A program made the position numbers and the translations under genes. From JALSHZ01 sp964614535 (GTDB lineage: Bacteria; Pseudomonadota; Gammaproteobacteria; UWMA-0217), in assembly GCA_964614535.1 (NCBI GenBank), contig CAZTOZ010000071.1, forward strand, positions 1 to 64,000: a stretch of DNA of 64,000 nt. The letters run 5' to 3'. Positions within the stretch are counted from its first letter, which is position 1. The number at the start of each line of letters is the position of its first letter. Shown one piece after another: positions 26,180 through 34,833 of the stretch. The notes beneath the pieces are model-generated. The model had not been told where the DNA came from and did no database searches. It saw nothing but the letters and a program-made list of their open reading frames with translations.

Positions 26180-26230
26180 CCCGAATACTCCATGAGAATG
26201 CAGGATCTTGGGGGAGTCTCGGCGAGGCCG
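26180..26230 (+). repeat. 51-bp dispersed repeat, copy 1
   Basis: Begins CCCGAATACTCCATGAG and ends CTCGGCGAGGCCG. It matches the copy at 40953-41003 at 46 of 51 positions without gaps, and similarity stops abruptly on both sides. It starts one base after the apaH stop codon. A small hairpin, GACAC-TTC-GTGTC (26233-26245), follows. Confidence 0.7.
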
Positions 26231-26347
26231 GGGACACTTCGTGTCTTACCAATATTCCAAGGTTGCCATATGAATCATGGTGTTACGCTGTCCTACCAGC
26301 GCTCTCGTGAAATATCGGGGATCGCCCACCGACCAGGAACCAACACC

Positions 26348-27235
26348 ATGAAAAGGCTTTCGATCCTGCCGCTGCTGCTGGCCAGCCTGCCGTCAGCTGC
26401 CCTCGACCTGACCGTGGGCAGCGGCCACTTCGACACACGGGCGTCGATCGACGGGATGATGTCCGCCAGCATCGATCTCGACATCACGACACTCTCCCTG
26501 CGCCAGCCGGCAACACCGATCGCCGGCCTGCCCCTGCACTGGTCGATGCGGCTCGAACTTTTCCAGTCCGCCTACGCCAACCGTGTGGCCGACTTCGTCA
26601 GCCAGCCGGTACGCACTGACATTCCACGCCTCGGCAGCAGCATCGACGATCTGGCCAACGACTTCACCGCCGTGCCGGTTCCCGCCGACTACCACGTCTA
26701 CGGCCTGGACCTGAACATCGGCATCGGCCACGGTCTGCTCGACACCGACCGGGGAAGCGTGCGGATCGGCCTCAACAGCGGCGTGACACTGCCGTTCCTG
26801 CGCACACGGAACCTGGCGACGGACGCGAACCTGCTGCTGGACGTGCTGGACACCACCACCACCGAGATCCAGACCCTGAAACTGGGACCGGCGATGACAG
26901 CCTCCTGGCAGGCTTCACCAGTATTGACACTGCGCGGCAGCTGGACCTACGACCGTCAATGGGGCCGCCTCGACAACGAGCTGTTGGCCAGCGGAATCGG
27001 CATCGACGGCAGCTACTGGCAGTGGGACATCGGCGTCGAGCTGCATTCGCACGACTGGCCCCGTGGCCTGCGGTGGTTGCAAAACGGGCACGTCGTCGCC
27101 GGCTATCGCCGCAGCCGGTGGGACTTCGACTCCACGACCGTTCGATTACCACGGGCATCGGCCGTCGTGCCGGCAATGCTCGACATGGCATTCACCCAGG
27201 AGACGCTCTATGCGGGGGTGGGCATCGAGTTCTGA
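26348..27235 (+). CDS. Putative outer-membrane beta-barrel protein
   Basis: Exported protein of unknown function, 295 aa from the ATG at 26348. The longer in-frame reading runs through the 51-bp repeat. The short signal peptide MKRLSILPLLLASLPSAALD is followed by many alternating hydrophobic/polar strands. Examples are LTVGSGHFDTRASIDGMM, VRIGLNSGVTLPFLRTR, VLTLRGSWTYDRQWG, WQWDIGVELHSHDW and HVVAGYRRSRWDF. It ends in Phe (LYAGVGIEF), the usual C-terminal signature for BAM-inserted barrels. No specific family recognised. Confidence 0.65.
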   Translation: MKRLSILPLLLASLPSAALDLTVGSGHFDTRASIDGMMSASIDLDITTLSLRQPATPIAGLPLHWSMRLELFQSAYANRVADFVSQPVRTDIPRLGSSIDDLANDFTAVPVPADYHVYGLDLNIGIGHGLLDTDRGSVRIGLNSGVTLPFLRTRNLATDANLLLDVLDTTTTEIQTLKLGPAMTASWQASPVLTLRGSWTYDRQWGRLDNELLASGIGIDGSYWQWDIGVELHSHDWPRGLRWLQNGHVVAGYRRSRWDFDSTTVRLPRASAVVPAMLDMAFTQETLYAGVGIEF

Positions 27236-27295
27236 AACAGACAGTCAACACGGCAGGCAACCGACGGCCGAAATACGCCGCCGATTGCCGGATCA

Positions 27296-28045
27296 TTATT
27301 TCCCGGCGGCTTCGTGGGCCGCAATGCCGTCGAGAATCTTGCGCAGATCGGCCGCCGGACGATAACCAGGGATCAGATCGCCGGTCTCCAACAATATGGC
27401 CGGCGTACCGCTCACACCCACCTCTTCACCCAGCGCCAGGTGTTCCTTGACCGGATTTTTGCAACTGCCCTTCGGTACCGGCTGACCGGCCTTCGACTGG
27501 GTCAGGGCATCGGCACGGTCCTTGGCGCACCAGACATCCACCGCCTTCTGATAGGAGGGTGAATTCACCCCGGCGCGCGGAAACAGCAGGTACCGCACCT
27601 CGATCCCCGCGTCGTTGTAGTCACCGATCTCGTTGTGCAGCTTGCGGCAATAGGGACAGTCGATATCGGTGAAGACATAGACAACATGGTCGGCCGGCTT
27701 CCCTTTTGGGGCAAAAACGATGGTGTTCTCCTTTTTGATGCCTTTGGCGATGTCACCACGCGCGGCACGCCGGGTGAAGCTGGTCAGGTTCTTGCGATCG
27801 GCCACATCGATCAGATCGCCCTGCAAAATGTATTTCCCGTCTCCGCTGATATAGAAAATGGTGGTGCCGTAGGCGACCTCATAGAGACCTTTGATCGGTG
27901 ACGGCGAGACCCGGTCGGGTTTTTCATCCGGTATCAGTTGTTCGAGTGCGGACTTGAGCGCGGATGGTGCCTCATCGGCCGCCATGAGTTGAGAAACCGG
28001 CGCCACGACCAGCAGCACCGCCAACAACAGCATTTTCTTCAGCAT
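27296..28045 (-). CDS. dsbC: Thiol:disulfide interchange protein DsbC
   Basis: Periplasmic disulfide isomerase, 249 aa from the ATG at 28045, which has AGGA upstream. The signal peptide is about residues 1-22 (MLKKMLLLAVLLVVAPVSQLMA). The dimerisation domain follows, including GLYEVAYGTTIFYISGDGKY. The thioredoxin-fold domain carries the active site FTDIDCPYCRKLH, with a CPYC motif rather than E. coli CGYC. The cis-Pro loop is GVSGTPAILLETGD. Two further cysteines (VWCAKD, KGSCKNP) form the usual second disulfide. It lies downstream of xerD on the same strand, a common gammaproteobacterial pairing. Confidence 0.93.
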   Translation of the reverse strand: MLKKMLLLAVLLVVAPVSQLMAADEAPSALKSALEQLIPDEKPDRVSPSPIKGLYEVAYGTTIFYISGDGKYILQGDLIDVADRKNLTSFTRRAARGDIAKGIKKENTIVFAPKGKPADHVVYVFTDIDCPYCRKLHNEIGDYNDAGIEVRYLLFPRAGVNSPSYQKAVDVWCAKDRADALTQSKAGQPVPKGSCKNPVKEHLALGEEVGVSGTPAILLETGDLIPGYRPAADLRKILDGIAAHEAAGK

Positions 28046-28121
28046 CGGGTTTTCCTGTTTCCATCGACATTGGTGACCGGCCACTATACCCAACCGACGC
28101 CCCCGGTGCATCCACCCCGAT

Positions 28122-29054
28122 TCAGGCCCGGGGATGATGACGCGCATGGAGCCGCTGCAACCGCTCACGCGCAATATGGGTGTAGATCTGCGTGGTAGAG
28201 ATGTCGCTATGCCCCAGCAAGAGCTGGACGACACGGAGATCGGCGCCATGATTGAGCAGATGCGTGGCAAACGCATGCCGCAATCCATGTGGCGACAACG
28301 GCGTGGAGATACCACATTGGCGCGCATGGCGTTTGACGATATGCCAGAAATTGTGCCTCGTCATCGCGCCACCACGGCGGGTCACGAAAACGGCATCGTT
28401 CGGGGGACGCTGCCGGAGCAACGCGGGGCGGGCCCGATGCAGATAGCGTTGCAACCACGCCACCGCCTCCTCGCCAATGGGCATGATGCGCTCCTTGCCC
28501 CCCTTGCCCACCACCCGGACGATCCCCGATTGCAGATTGAGCTGGTCCAGCTGCAACGCCACCAGTTCGCTGACACGCAGCCCGGCCGCATACATCAATT
28601 CCAACATCGCCCGATCACGCAGTCCCAGATCGGTCGCCGGATCGGGCGCCTGCAGCAAAGCCTCGATTTCCGCCTCGGTCGGCGCCCCGGGCAGTTTCCT
28701 TCCCAGCTTGGGCATTTCCAACAACTGGGTGGGATCGACCACGATCACCTCTTCACGCAACAAAAACCCATAGAACCGCCGCCAGCAGGACAGCGCCCGG
28801 GACATCGAACGCGCGCCGATGCCCGACTCGGCCCGCCACGCCTGAAACGCCAACAGATCATCGGCCCGCGCCGCGGTCAACGCAACACCCCGCCCGGCCA
28901 ACCAGCGCCCCAGCTGCAGCAGATCGTTGCGATAGGCCCGGCGGGTATTTTCACTCAGGCCCCGCTCGAGCCAAAGCATGTCGATGAATTCATCGACCCG
29001 CTGCTGATCCTCCAGCGACAGAGAAGGTTTCCGTCGAAACGATGGTGACACCAT
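28122..29054 (-). CDS. xerD: Site-specific tyrosine recombinase XerD
   Basis: Chromosome-dimer resolution recombinase acting with XerC at dif under FtsK control, 310 aa. The N-terminal SAM-like DNA-binding domain includes MLWLERGLSENTRRAYRNDLLQL. The catalytic residues are complete: Arg in YAAGLRVSELVAL, Lys in VVGKGGKERIMP, His-x-x-Arg in LSPHGLRHAFATHLLNHG, His in LLGHSDISTTQIYTH and the nucleophilic Tyr in the same stretch. The DLGLRD and ARPALLRQRP segments favour XerD over XerC. dsbC follows 76 bases downstream. Confidence 0.93.
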   Translation of the reverse strand: MVSPSFRRKPSLSLEDQQRVDEFIDMLWLERGLSENTRRAYRNDLLQLGRWLAGRGVALTAARADDLLAFQAWRAESGIGARSMSRALSCWRRFYGFLLREEVIVVDPTQLLEMPKLGRKLPGAPTEAEIEALLQAPDPATDLGLRDRAMLELMYAAGLRVSELVALQLDQLNLQSGIVRVVGKGGKERIMPIGEEAVAWLQRYLHRARPALLRQRPPNDAVFVTRRGGAMTRHNFWHIVKRHARQCGISTPLSPHGLRHAFATHLLNHGADLRVVQLLLGHSDISTTQIYTHIARERLQRLHARHHPRA

Positions 29055-29210
29055 AAAGAGCCCCCCTAGCAGAACCGACAGGCCACGCCGCGGCGATACC
29101 GTTCATCACGCGGGTTCTCCGCCCGCCCCTGTTCGGGGCGGACGCAACGAGCACCGAAGCAATGGCCGACACGACCATCCGGCATCCACTTTTGCGCCGC
29201 CACCACAACA

Positions 29211-29235
29211 AAAAAGCCCGCGAAAGCGGGCTTTT
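29211..29235 (-). terminator. Rho-independent terminator of the AT-hook gene
   Basis: GCCCGC (29216-29221), loop GAAA, then GCGGGC (29226-29231), flanked by five A on one side and TTTT on the other. It is a compact, perfectly paired terminator. Read on the minus strand it follows the AT-hook gene by about 25 bases. The symmetric flanks would also let it work in the other direction. The rest of 29055-29259 shows nothing recognisable. Confidence 0.85.
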
Positions 29236-29259
29236 CTGCATGGCACGGCCTGCGAGCCA

Positions 29260-29859
29260 CTACTTCTTCTTGGGACGCCCGCGCTTCTTCGGCGGCGCGG
29301 TGATCTTTTTCAGTGCATCCTTCTCCCACTTTTCGGCAAAGCGGGCGACGGCCTTGGTCTTGGCCTCGAAGAGTTTCAGCAACTTGGCTTCCTTCTGGGC
29401 AGCCGCTCTGAGCTCCGCTTTCAACTCCTTGATCTCGCTCTTGAGCGCAGTGATCTGTGCTTTCGCCTCGGCCTTGAAGTTCTTCAGCGCGACGGCTGCC
29501 GTCACGCCAGCGGGACGACCACGCTTCTTGGTCGTTGTCGTTGCCGCTGCGGTCGTGGTGCTGGCCGACTTCGGTGGACGCCCACGCTTTTTCGGCGCGG
29601 CAGCGGTGGTGGTTGCCGACTTGGGTGGACGACCACGTTTCTTCGGTGCCGCCGCGGCAGTGCTGGCAGACTTGGGCGGACGACCACGTTTCTTCTTCGG
29701 CGCCGCCGCCGTGGTACTGGCCGACTTGGGCGGGCGACCACGCTTCTTTTTCGGCGCGGCAGCCTTGGTGCTGCTGGCGGACTTGGGTGGACGCCCCCGG
29801 CGGGGTTTTTCCTCGCTGGCTGTTTCCGGTTTCGCGTTGCTGTCTTTCTCTTGAGGCAT
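29260..29859 (-). CDS. Histone-H1-like protein with seven AT-hook motifs
   Basis: Very basic, Ala/Lys/Pro-rich DNA-binding protein of 199 aa. GRP cores of AT-hooks occur at residues 22, 41, 59, 76, 93, 114 and 194, the first five in the near-identical unit RGRPPKSA joined by Ala/Thr linkers. A helical, charged segment (about 123-180, LKNFKAEAKAQITALKSEIKELKAELRAA) could dimerise. The composition resembles AlgP-like and H1-like bacterial nucleoid proteins, which bind the minor groove of AT-rich DNA. A strong promoter precedes it and a strong terminator follows, so it is probably an abundant monocistronic product. The DNA encodes tandem repeats of about 51-57 bp. Confidence 0.85.
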   Translation of the reverse strand: MPQEKDSNAKPETASEEKPRRGRPPKSASSTKAAAPKKKRGRPPKSASTTAAAPKKKRGRPPKSASTAAAAPKKRGRPPKSATTTAAAPKKRGRPPKSASTTTAAATTTTKKRGRPAGVTAAVALKNFKAEAKAQITALKSEIKELKAELRAAAQKEAKLLKLFEAKTKAVARFAEKWEKDALKKITAPPKKRGRPKKK

Positions 29860-29891
29860 TTATTTCTCCGGGAATTGGTTGAGTGTCTGCG

Positions 29892-29919
29892 ATTATATGT
29901 CTAAAGCTCTATTTTGCAA
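29892..29919 (-). promoter_or_regulatory. Sigma-70 promoter of the AT-hook gene
   Basis: On the minus strand TTGCAA (29919-29914), a 16-base spacer and a perfect TATAAT (29897-29892) lie 33 bases upstream of the ATG. A GGAG RBS precedes the start. The 8-bp dyad CCGGGAAT (29868-29875) / ATTCCCGG (29924-29931) brackets this promoter and could be an operator. Confidence 0.65.
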
Positions 29920-30145
29920 CGATATTCCCGGGAAAACAGCGAAAAAACGGCCCATCGAGCCCAATTTCCAGCCGAAATTCGATGAAATTGATTTATTTAA
30001 CAATTGATCGTCCTGTTTTTCCGACCAACGGCAACCATCCCGGCGGGCCGACCAGCGCCACGAAACAGCGAGTCGTACGAGGGAAATGGTGCACGACCCA
30101 GCGAGCAACGGCATAATGCAGCCTTCCCGACGAGTCGAAACCGCC

Positions 30146-30571
30146 ATGAATTCCAAAACCCGCCTCTCCCCTGCGACGCTGCCGCGCCGTCTGCTCGCGA
30201 TCGTCTATGACCTCTTCCTGCTGCTGTCGGTGCTGTTCGTCTCATCCATCCCGCTGGTCGCCATTTTCGATATCACCTGGGGCGGCCCCTACTACGGCTA
30301 CTACCGCGCCTGGCTGTTTCTGTTGTGTTTTCTCTATTTTGGCTGGTTCTGGGTGCATGGCGGTCAGACGTTGGGGATGAAGAGCTGGGGGCTGCGACTG
30401 GTGAGCAACCGCGGCGGTACGATCACCTGGCCTCAGGCGATGCTACGCTTCGTTGCGGCCATCGCCTCGTGGCTGGCATTCGGCATGGGGTTTTTGTGGA
30501 GCCTGTGGCGGCAGGATCGCGCCACCTGGCACGACCTGCTATCGGACACCCGGCTGGCCAGGGTCCACTGA
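30146..30571 (+). CDS. RDD family membrane protein
   Basis: Small integral membrane protein of 141 aa from the ATG at 30146. In-frame ATGs at 30086 and 30116 are alternatives; none has a strong RBS. The family landmarks are LPRRLLAIVYDLFLLLSVLF with R and D around the first span, then GQTLGMKSWGLRLVSNRGG and the terminal DRATWHDLLSDTRLARV. The last motif holds the RDD aspartates. There are about three membrane spans. Function is unknown, possibly transport. The 3' end is 10 bases from the convergent lptG stop. Confidence 0.82.
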   Translation: MNSKTRLSPATLPRRLLAIVYDLFLLLSVLFVSSIPLVAIFDITWGGPYYGYYRAWLFLLCFLYFGWFWVHGGQTLGMKSWGLRLVSNRGGTITWPQAMLRFVAAIASWLAFGMGFLWSLWRQDRATWHDLLSDTRLARVH

Positions 30572-30581
30572 GCGGTCGCCG

Positions 30582-31646
30582 TCAGACGCGCCGAAGCATC
30601 AACAGCGCAAGCACGAGAAAAATGGCTGGCGGCAACACCGCGCTGAGAAATGGCGGCACGCCATAGACGACACCCAACTGGTTCAGCAGGCGACTGGTCA
30701 GATAATAGCCCACCCCCAGCAACGTTCCGACGAAGAGCTTCTGACCCGCGCCGCCGCTACGCTGGGAACCGAAGACGAATGGCAACGCCAGCAACAACAT
30801 GATCAACGACGAAAAGGGCTGAACGAACCGGTTCCAGAAAGCCAGCCGGTACTGGGTACTCTCCAGGCCATTGGCCCGCAGATAGCGGATATAGTCGTAC
30901 AGTGACGACGCAGACATTCTTGCCGGTTTCTGCTGCAACACGGCGAACATGCCGTCGTCCACCAGATCGGTCCACGTTTCTTGGGCGGTTTGACGGAGGC
31001 TGACGGCATCGTCGGCAAACTCGACCCGGCTCACATCGTCGAGTACCCAGCCCTCGCCGTTCTTCCGGGCACTGGCGGCACGCACCACCGACCGCAGACG
31101 ATTGCCATCGAATTCGAACACTTCCACATCGAGCAAATGGCTGTTGTTGGCGATTCCCCGCGTGCGTACGAAACGGCCGGCATGTTTCATCCACAGCCCC
31201 GAATCGGACTGGATCGCCAGATTGGCGGACACCGATCCGGTTCGCAGCCGCTCCCCTTTTTGCTGCGCCATCGGGGCCAGCCATTCGCCGAGCAGAAAAA
31301 TGGCGACGACGAACACGAGCCCCGCTTTCAGCGTCGCCGCGGCAATGCCGCCGATGGACATGCCGGCAGCCCGCATTGCGGTCAGCTCGCCCTGGGCCGC
31401 CAGCCCCCCCAGACTGAGCAGCCCCCCGATCAGCACCGCCGTCGGCGCATATTGATACATCCGCTCCGGGAGACTGAAGAAGATGACCAGCAACGCCTCC
31501 AGATGGCCATAGTCGCCCCGGCCGACGTCATCCAGTTCATTGATATAGGCAAAAAAGGCATCCAGCGCGGTCAGCGTCATCAACACCAGCAACACACCGG
31601 CCAGCAGCTGCCAGAAAAGATAGCGGTCGAAAATACGGATCAGCAT
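30582..31646 (-). CDS. lptG: LPS export permease LptG
   Basis: Inner-membrane permease of the LptB2FGC ABC transporter that extracts lipopolysaccharide. It is 354 aa from the ATG at 31646, two bases after the lptF stop. The longer in-frame reading lies inside lptF. N-terminal spans (LFWQLLAGVLLVLMTLTALDAF), the coupling region ALPERM-like SLPERMYQYAPTAVLIGGL, the periplasmic beta-jellyroll domain (about 125-260) and the C-terminal three spans are all present. The C-terminal half includes FWNRFVQPFSSLIMLLLALPF. Partner genes lptB/A/C are not in the window. Confidence 0.94.
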   Translation of the reverse strand: MLIRIFDRYLFWQLLAGVLLVLMTLTALDAFFAYINELDDVGRGDYGHLEALLVIFFSLPERMYQYAPTAVLIGGLLSLGGLAAQGELTAMRAAGMSIGGIAAATLKAGLVFVVAIFLLGEWLAPMAQQKGERLRTGSVSANLAIQSDSGLWMKHAGRFVRTRGIANNSHLLDVEVFEFDGNRLRSVVRAASARKNGEGWVLDDVSRVEFADDAVSLRQTAQETWTDLVDDGMFAVLQQKPARMSASSLYDYIRYLRANGLESTQYRLAFWNRFVQPFSSLIMLLLALPFVFGSQRSGGAGQKLFVGTLLGVGYYLTSRLLNQLGVVYGVPPFLSAVLPPAIFLVLALLMLRRV

Positions 31647-31648
31647 CG

Positions 31649-32746
31649 TCACACCACCGCCGCCCTGGACGACAACCGCAACCGGAACCCCGACCGCTGC
31701 CACATCAGCAAGAGAAAGAGCAGCATGAACAGCCCATGCACCCACCACAGGCCGAGCCCCGCCGGCATGACACCCGCCTCGATCCAGTTCTTGCCGAGAC
31801 CGAGCAGGTTGGCATAGAGCACATACAACAGGATGGCGATGGCGACGCGGCCGAAGCGCCCCTTGCGTGGCGAGGTGTGGCTCAGCGGCACGGCGAGAAA
31901 GGTCAGCACGATCACACTGATGGGAAAGGAGAGCCGCCAGTGCAGCTCCGCACGCCTGCCGGGCTCGTCACTGCCGAGCAGTTGTTCCAGCGGCAACATC
32001 TTCAGTCGCACCCGGCCGGCACCCGCTACGCCGGGCACGTTGATCCGGTTGCCACTGAACCGACCGGCGATATAGCGGTCCGAACCCGGCGCGCCCTGAT
32101 AGAAATTTCCATCGTGGAGCTCGAGATAGCGGGCATGGCCCCGCCCGTCATCGATCTGGCTCGCGGTGCGTGCCGTCATGACCTTGAGATGGTTGCCACG
32201 CCCCGAAAACAGCACGATTTCCTCCAGCGCCTCACCATCGTCACTGCGCCCACCGGCGAATATCACCCGGTCGTTCCCCGGCAGGGCGATGAAACGGCCC
32301 GGCGTGACCGCAGCGAGATCGAACCGCGTCGCCGCGGCCTGGCGCAGCTCCTGGCTACGCACCGCCGCATGGGGCGAGACCCAGGCCGCCAGCAAGAACA
32401 GGATCAGCGCCACCGCGACGCCGAACCAGAGAAACAGCCGCACCAGCGCCATGTCCCCGATGCCCATGGTGCGCAGCGCATAGATTTCGCTGTTGCGGTA
32501 GAGCGTGCCCATCGTCAGCAGGATGGCGAGAAACGCCGACACCACCAGCAACGTCGTCAACGAACCGACCGAGCCCCACAGCAGCAACGGGAACACCAGC
32601 GAAAACTCGATACTGCCGTCGGCCACCTTGCCCAGCAACTTGACGAACACGCCACCGAGCAGAATCAGCAGCAGCACCAGCAAGATGGCCACGAAATTGC
32701 CGGCGACATCCTTGAGCAAATAGCGGTGGACGATGGGGATCTGCAT
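31649..32746 (-). CDS. lptF: LPS export permease LptF
   Basis: Partner permease of LptG, 365 aa, with the typical start MQIPIVHRYLLKDVAGNFVAI. It has six membrane spans split by a periplasmic jellyroll domain (about 125-265). The family motif RNSEIYALRTMGIGDMALVR is near residue 83, and LHWRLSFPISVIVLTFLAVPLS begins the second membrane half. It is first in an lptF-lptG operon and divergent from pepA across a 101-base gap, the arrangement seen in E. coli. No clear promoter pair could be picked in that gap. Confidence 0.94.
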   Translation of the reverse strand: MQIPIVHRYLLKDVAGNFVAILLVLLLILLGGVFVKLLGKVADGSIEFSLVFPLLLWGSVGSLTTLLVVSAFLAILLTMGTLYRNSEIYALRTMGIGDMALVRLFLWFGVAVALILFLLAAWVSPHAAVRSQELRQAAATRFDLAAVTPGRFIALPGNDRVIFAGGRSDDGEALEEIVLFSGRGNHLKVMTARTASQIDDGRGHARYLELHDGNFYQGAPGSDRYIAGRFSGNRINVPGVAGAGRVRLKMLPLEQLLGSDEPGRRAELHWRLSFPISVIVLTFLAVPLSHTSPRKGRFGRVAIAILLYVLYANLLGLGKNWIEAGVMPAGLGLWWVHGLFMLLFLLLMWQRSGFRLRLSSRAAVV

Positions 32747-32847
32747 GGGGGTGATTTGCTATGATTCGGCGGCACAGTTTACATCACCCCGTTACCGCCG
32801 ACGACGCTCGTCGCGGACGGGGCACTCACCAAGGTAGAGGAAGCGCA

Positions 32848-34347
32848 ATGACCATCGACTACGCAATCAAGACGGGCAGACCGGAAAAACAACGCAGTGG
32901 CTGCATCGTGCTGCCGGTCTTCAAGGACGGCAAGCTCAGCGACATCGCCGAGGCATTCGACAAGCTCACCGACAATTCACTGACGCGGTTTCTCGCCAAG
33001 GGTGACTTCGACGGCGACTGCGGCGACACCACCCTGCTCTACGGCATCGACGGCGCGGCCTCCGACCGCATCATGCTGGTCGGCCTGGGGGAGGCGGACA
33101 AGCTCGATTTTCGCGCATTCAAAAAAGCGGCCGATGCGGTAGCCAAACGGCTGGACCAATCCGGCGCGACCGATGCGGCCAACTATCTGGCCACGGCCAG
33201 CACCGAGAAAATGACACTGGCCCAACGCGTGCGGGAAGTGGTCATCAGCACCGAAGCGGCGCTCTACCGTTTCGACGCCTTTCGCTCGGAGAAGGAAAAG
33301 AAACGCCGCAAGTTCAAACGCATGACGATCTTCGTCAATCAGCGGCGTGACAGCACCGCCGCGGAAGAGGCCATGCGGCAGGGCGTGGCCATCGCCGCCG
33401 GCATGGCATTGACGAAGGATCTGGCCAACCAGCCCCCGAACGTCTGCAACCCATCGTGGCTCGCCGGCCAGGCACGCAAGCTGGGCCGCAAGCACCGCAA
33501 GCTCAAAGTGGAGGTGCTCGACGAAAAACAGCTGCAGAAGCTCGGCATGGGCGCCTTCGTCGCCGTCAGCAAAGGCAGCAAGGAGCCGGGCAAGCTGATC
33601 ACGATGGAGTACAACGGCACCGGCAGAAAAACGGCCAAGCCCATCGTCCTCGTCGGCAAGGGCATCACCTTCGACACCGGTGGCATCTCCATCAAGCCGT
33701 CGGCCAAGATGGACGAAATGAAATTCGACATGGGCGGCGCAGCCTCCGTTTTCGGCGTCGTCCAGGCCTGCCTCCTCCTGAACCTGCCGGTGCATCTGGT
33801 CGGCGTCGTGGCCGCCGCGGAGAACATGCCCGACGGCAACGCCAGCCGCCCCGGCGACATCGTCAAGACGCTCTCCGGCCAGACGGTGGAAATCCTCAAC
33901 ACCGATGCCGAGGGCCGGCTCGTACTCTGCGATGCCCTCACCTATATAAAAAAGTACAAGCCGGAGACCGTCATCGACATCGCCACGTTGACCGGTGCCT
34001 GCATCGTCGCGCTCGGCCACGTGGCCTCCGGCATGCTCTGCAATGACCGCGAAGTGGGCGATGCGCTGCTCGAGGCCAGTCGCAGCATCGACGACCGTAT
34101 CTGGGAGTTGCCGTTGTGGGACGACTATGCCGAGCAGCTCAAAAGCAACTTCGCCGACATGGCCAACATCGGCAGCAACGGCGCCGGCACGATCACGGCC
34201 GCCTCGTTCCTGGCGAAATTCACCGGGGATTACCGCTGGGCCCATCTGGACATCGCTGGCACGGCCTGGAAGTCCAACGCCGAGAAAGGGGCCACCGGCC
34301 GGCCAGTGCCGCTGCTGGTGGAATTCATTCTGCGGCAGATCGGTTAG
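32848..34347 (+). CDS. pepA: Leucyl aminopeptidase (M17)
   Basis: Hexameric dinuclear-zinc aminopeptidase, 499 aa from the ATG at 32848, which has GAGG 8 bases upstream. In E. coli it also acts as a DNA-binding factor in Xer recombination and carAB control. The N-terminal regulatory domain is followed by the catalytic domain. VLVGKGITFDTGGISIKPS carries the metal Lys and Asp. NTDAEGRLVLCDAL is the signature octapeptide with catalytic Asp and Glu, and Arg. The upstream reading from 32761 is not supported by an RBS. holC follows after 60 bases. Confidence 0.95.
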   Translation: MTIDYAIKTGRPEKQRSGCIVLPVFKDGKLSDIAEAFDKLTDNSLTRFLAKGDFDGDCGDTTLLYGIDGAASDRIMLVGLGEADKLDFRAFKKAADAVAKRLDQSGATDAANYLATASTEKMTLAQRVREVVISTEAALYRFDAFRSEKEKKRRKFKRMTIFVNQRRDSTAAEEAMRQGVAIAAGMALTKDLANQPPNVCNPSWLAGQARKLGRKHRKLKVEVLDEKQLQKLGMGAFVAVSKGSKEPGKLITMEYNGTGRKTAKPIVLVGKGITFDTGGISIKPSAKMDEMKFDMGGAASVFGVVQACLLLNLPVHLVGVVAAAENMPDGNASRPGDIVKTLSGQTVEILNTDAEGRLVLCDALTYIKKYKPETVIDIATLTGACIVALGHVASGMLCNDREVGDALLEASRSIDDRIWELPLWDDYAEQLKSNFADMANIGSNGAGTITAASFLAKFTGDYRWAHLDIAGTAWKSNAEKGATGRPVPLLVEFILRQIG

Positions 34348-34407
34348 CGGTCCGCGCCCCCAGACGGTGCCGGACCATCAGAAAACCAACCCCGGGAGCG
34401 GCCGACA

Positions 34408-34830
34408 TTGACCCAAGTGGATTTCTACGTGCTCGACGACGGCGCGCCACTGGCGCGCCTGCAGTTTGCCGTCAGGCTCGTCGAGAAGCTGTTTCGCAAC
34501 GGCATCGCGGTTCACGTCAACCACGCCGACACGGCCCAGCAACAGCGGCTGGACGAACTGCTATGGACCGCGCGCGACATCAGTTTCATCCCCCACGAGG
34601 TGAGCGCGGCGCCGCTGCCGCATTGTCCTGTCACGCTCAACGTGGGAAACTTCGACGGACACGACGGCGTCCTCATCAATCTGGCGACCGAGGTGCCGGA
34701 GTGGTTCAGCCGCTTCGAGCGGGTGGTGGAAATCATCGACAGGCAGGATCCCGACGTATCCGCCGGCAGGGAACGCTACCGCTTCTATAAGGATCGGGGC
34801 TATCCACTGAAGAATCACACGATGGGGTGA
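34408..34830 (+). CDS. holC: DNA polymerase III chi subunit
   Basis: Chi subunit of the clamp-loader complex, contacting single-stranded-DNA-binding protein, 140 aa. It starts at a TTG (34408) preceded by GGGAG, beginning TQVDFYVLDDGAPLARLQFA. The family motifs ARLVEKL-like FAVRLVEKLFRNGIAVHVN, LDELLWTARDISFIPHE, PVTLNVG and EVPEWFSRFERVVEIID are present. The last covers the conserved helix of HolC. Gene order pepA-holC-(small gene)-valS matches many gammaproteobacteria. Confidence 0.9.
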   Translation: MTQVDFYVLDDGAPLARLQFAVRLVEKLFRNGIAVHVNHADTAQQQRLDELLWTARDISFIPHEVSAAPLPHCPVTLNVGNFDGHDGVLINLATEVPEWFSRFERVVEIIDRQDPDVSAGRERYRFYKDRGYPLKNHTMG

Positions 34831-34833
34831 CAG

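Noticed and set aside
29490..29810. Regular direct repeats that could suggest a CRISPR-like array
   Set aside because: The repeats are in frame and encode AT-hook units with Ala/Thr linkers; there are no unique spacers or cas genes.
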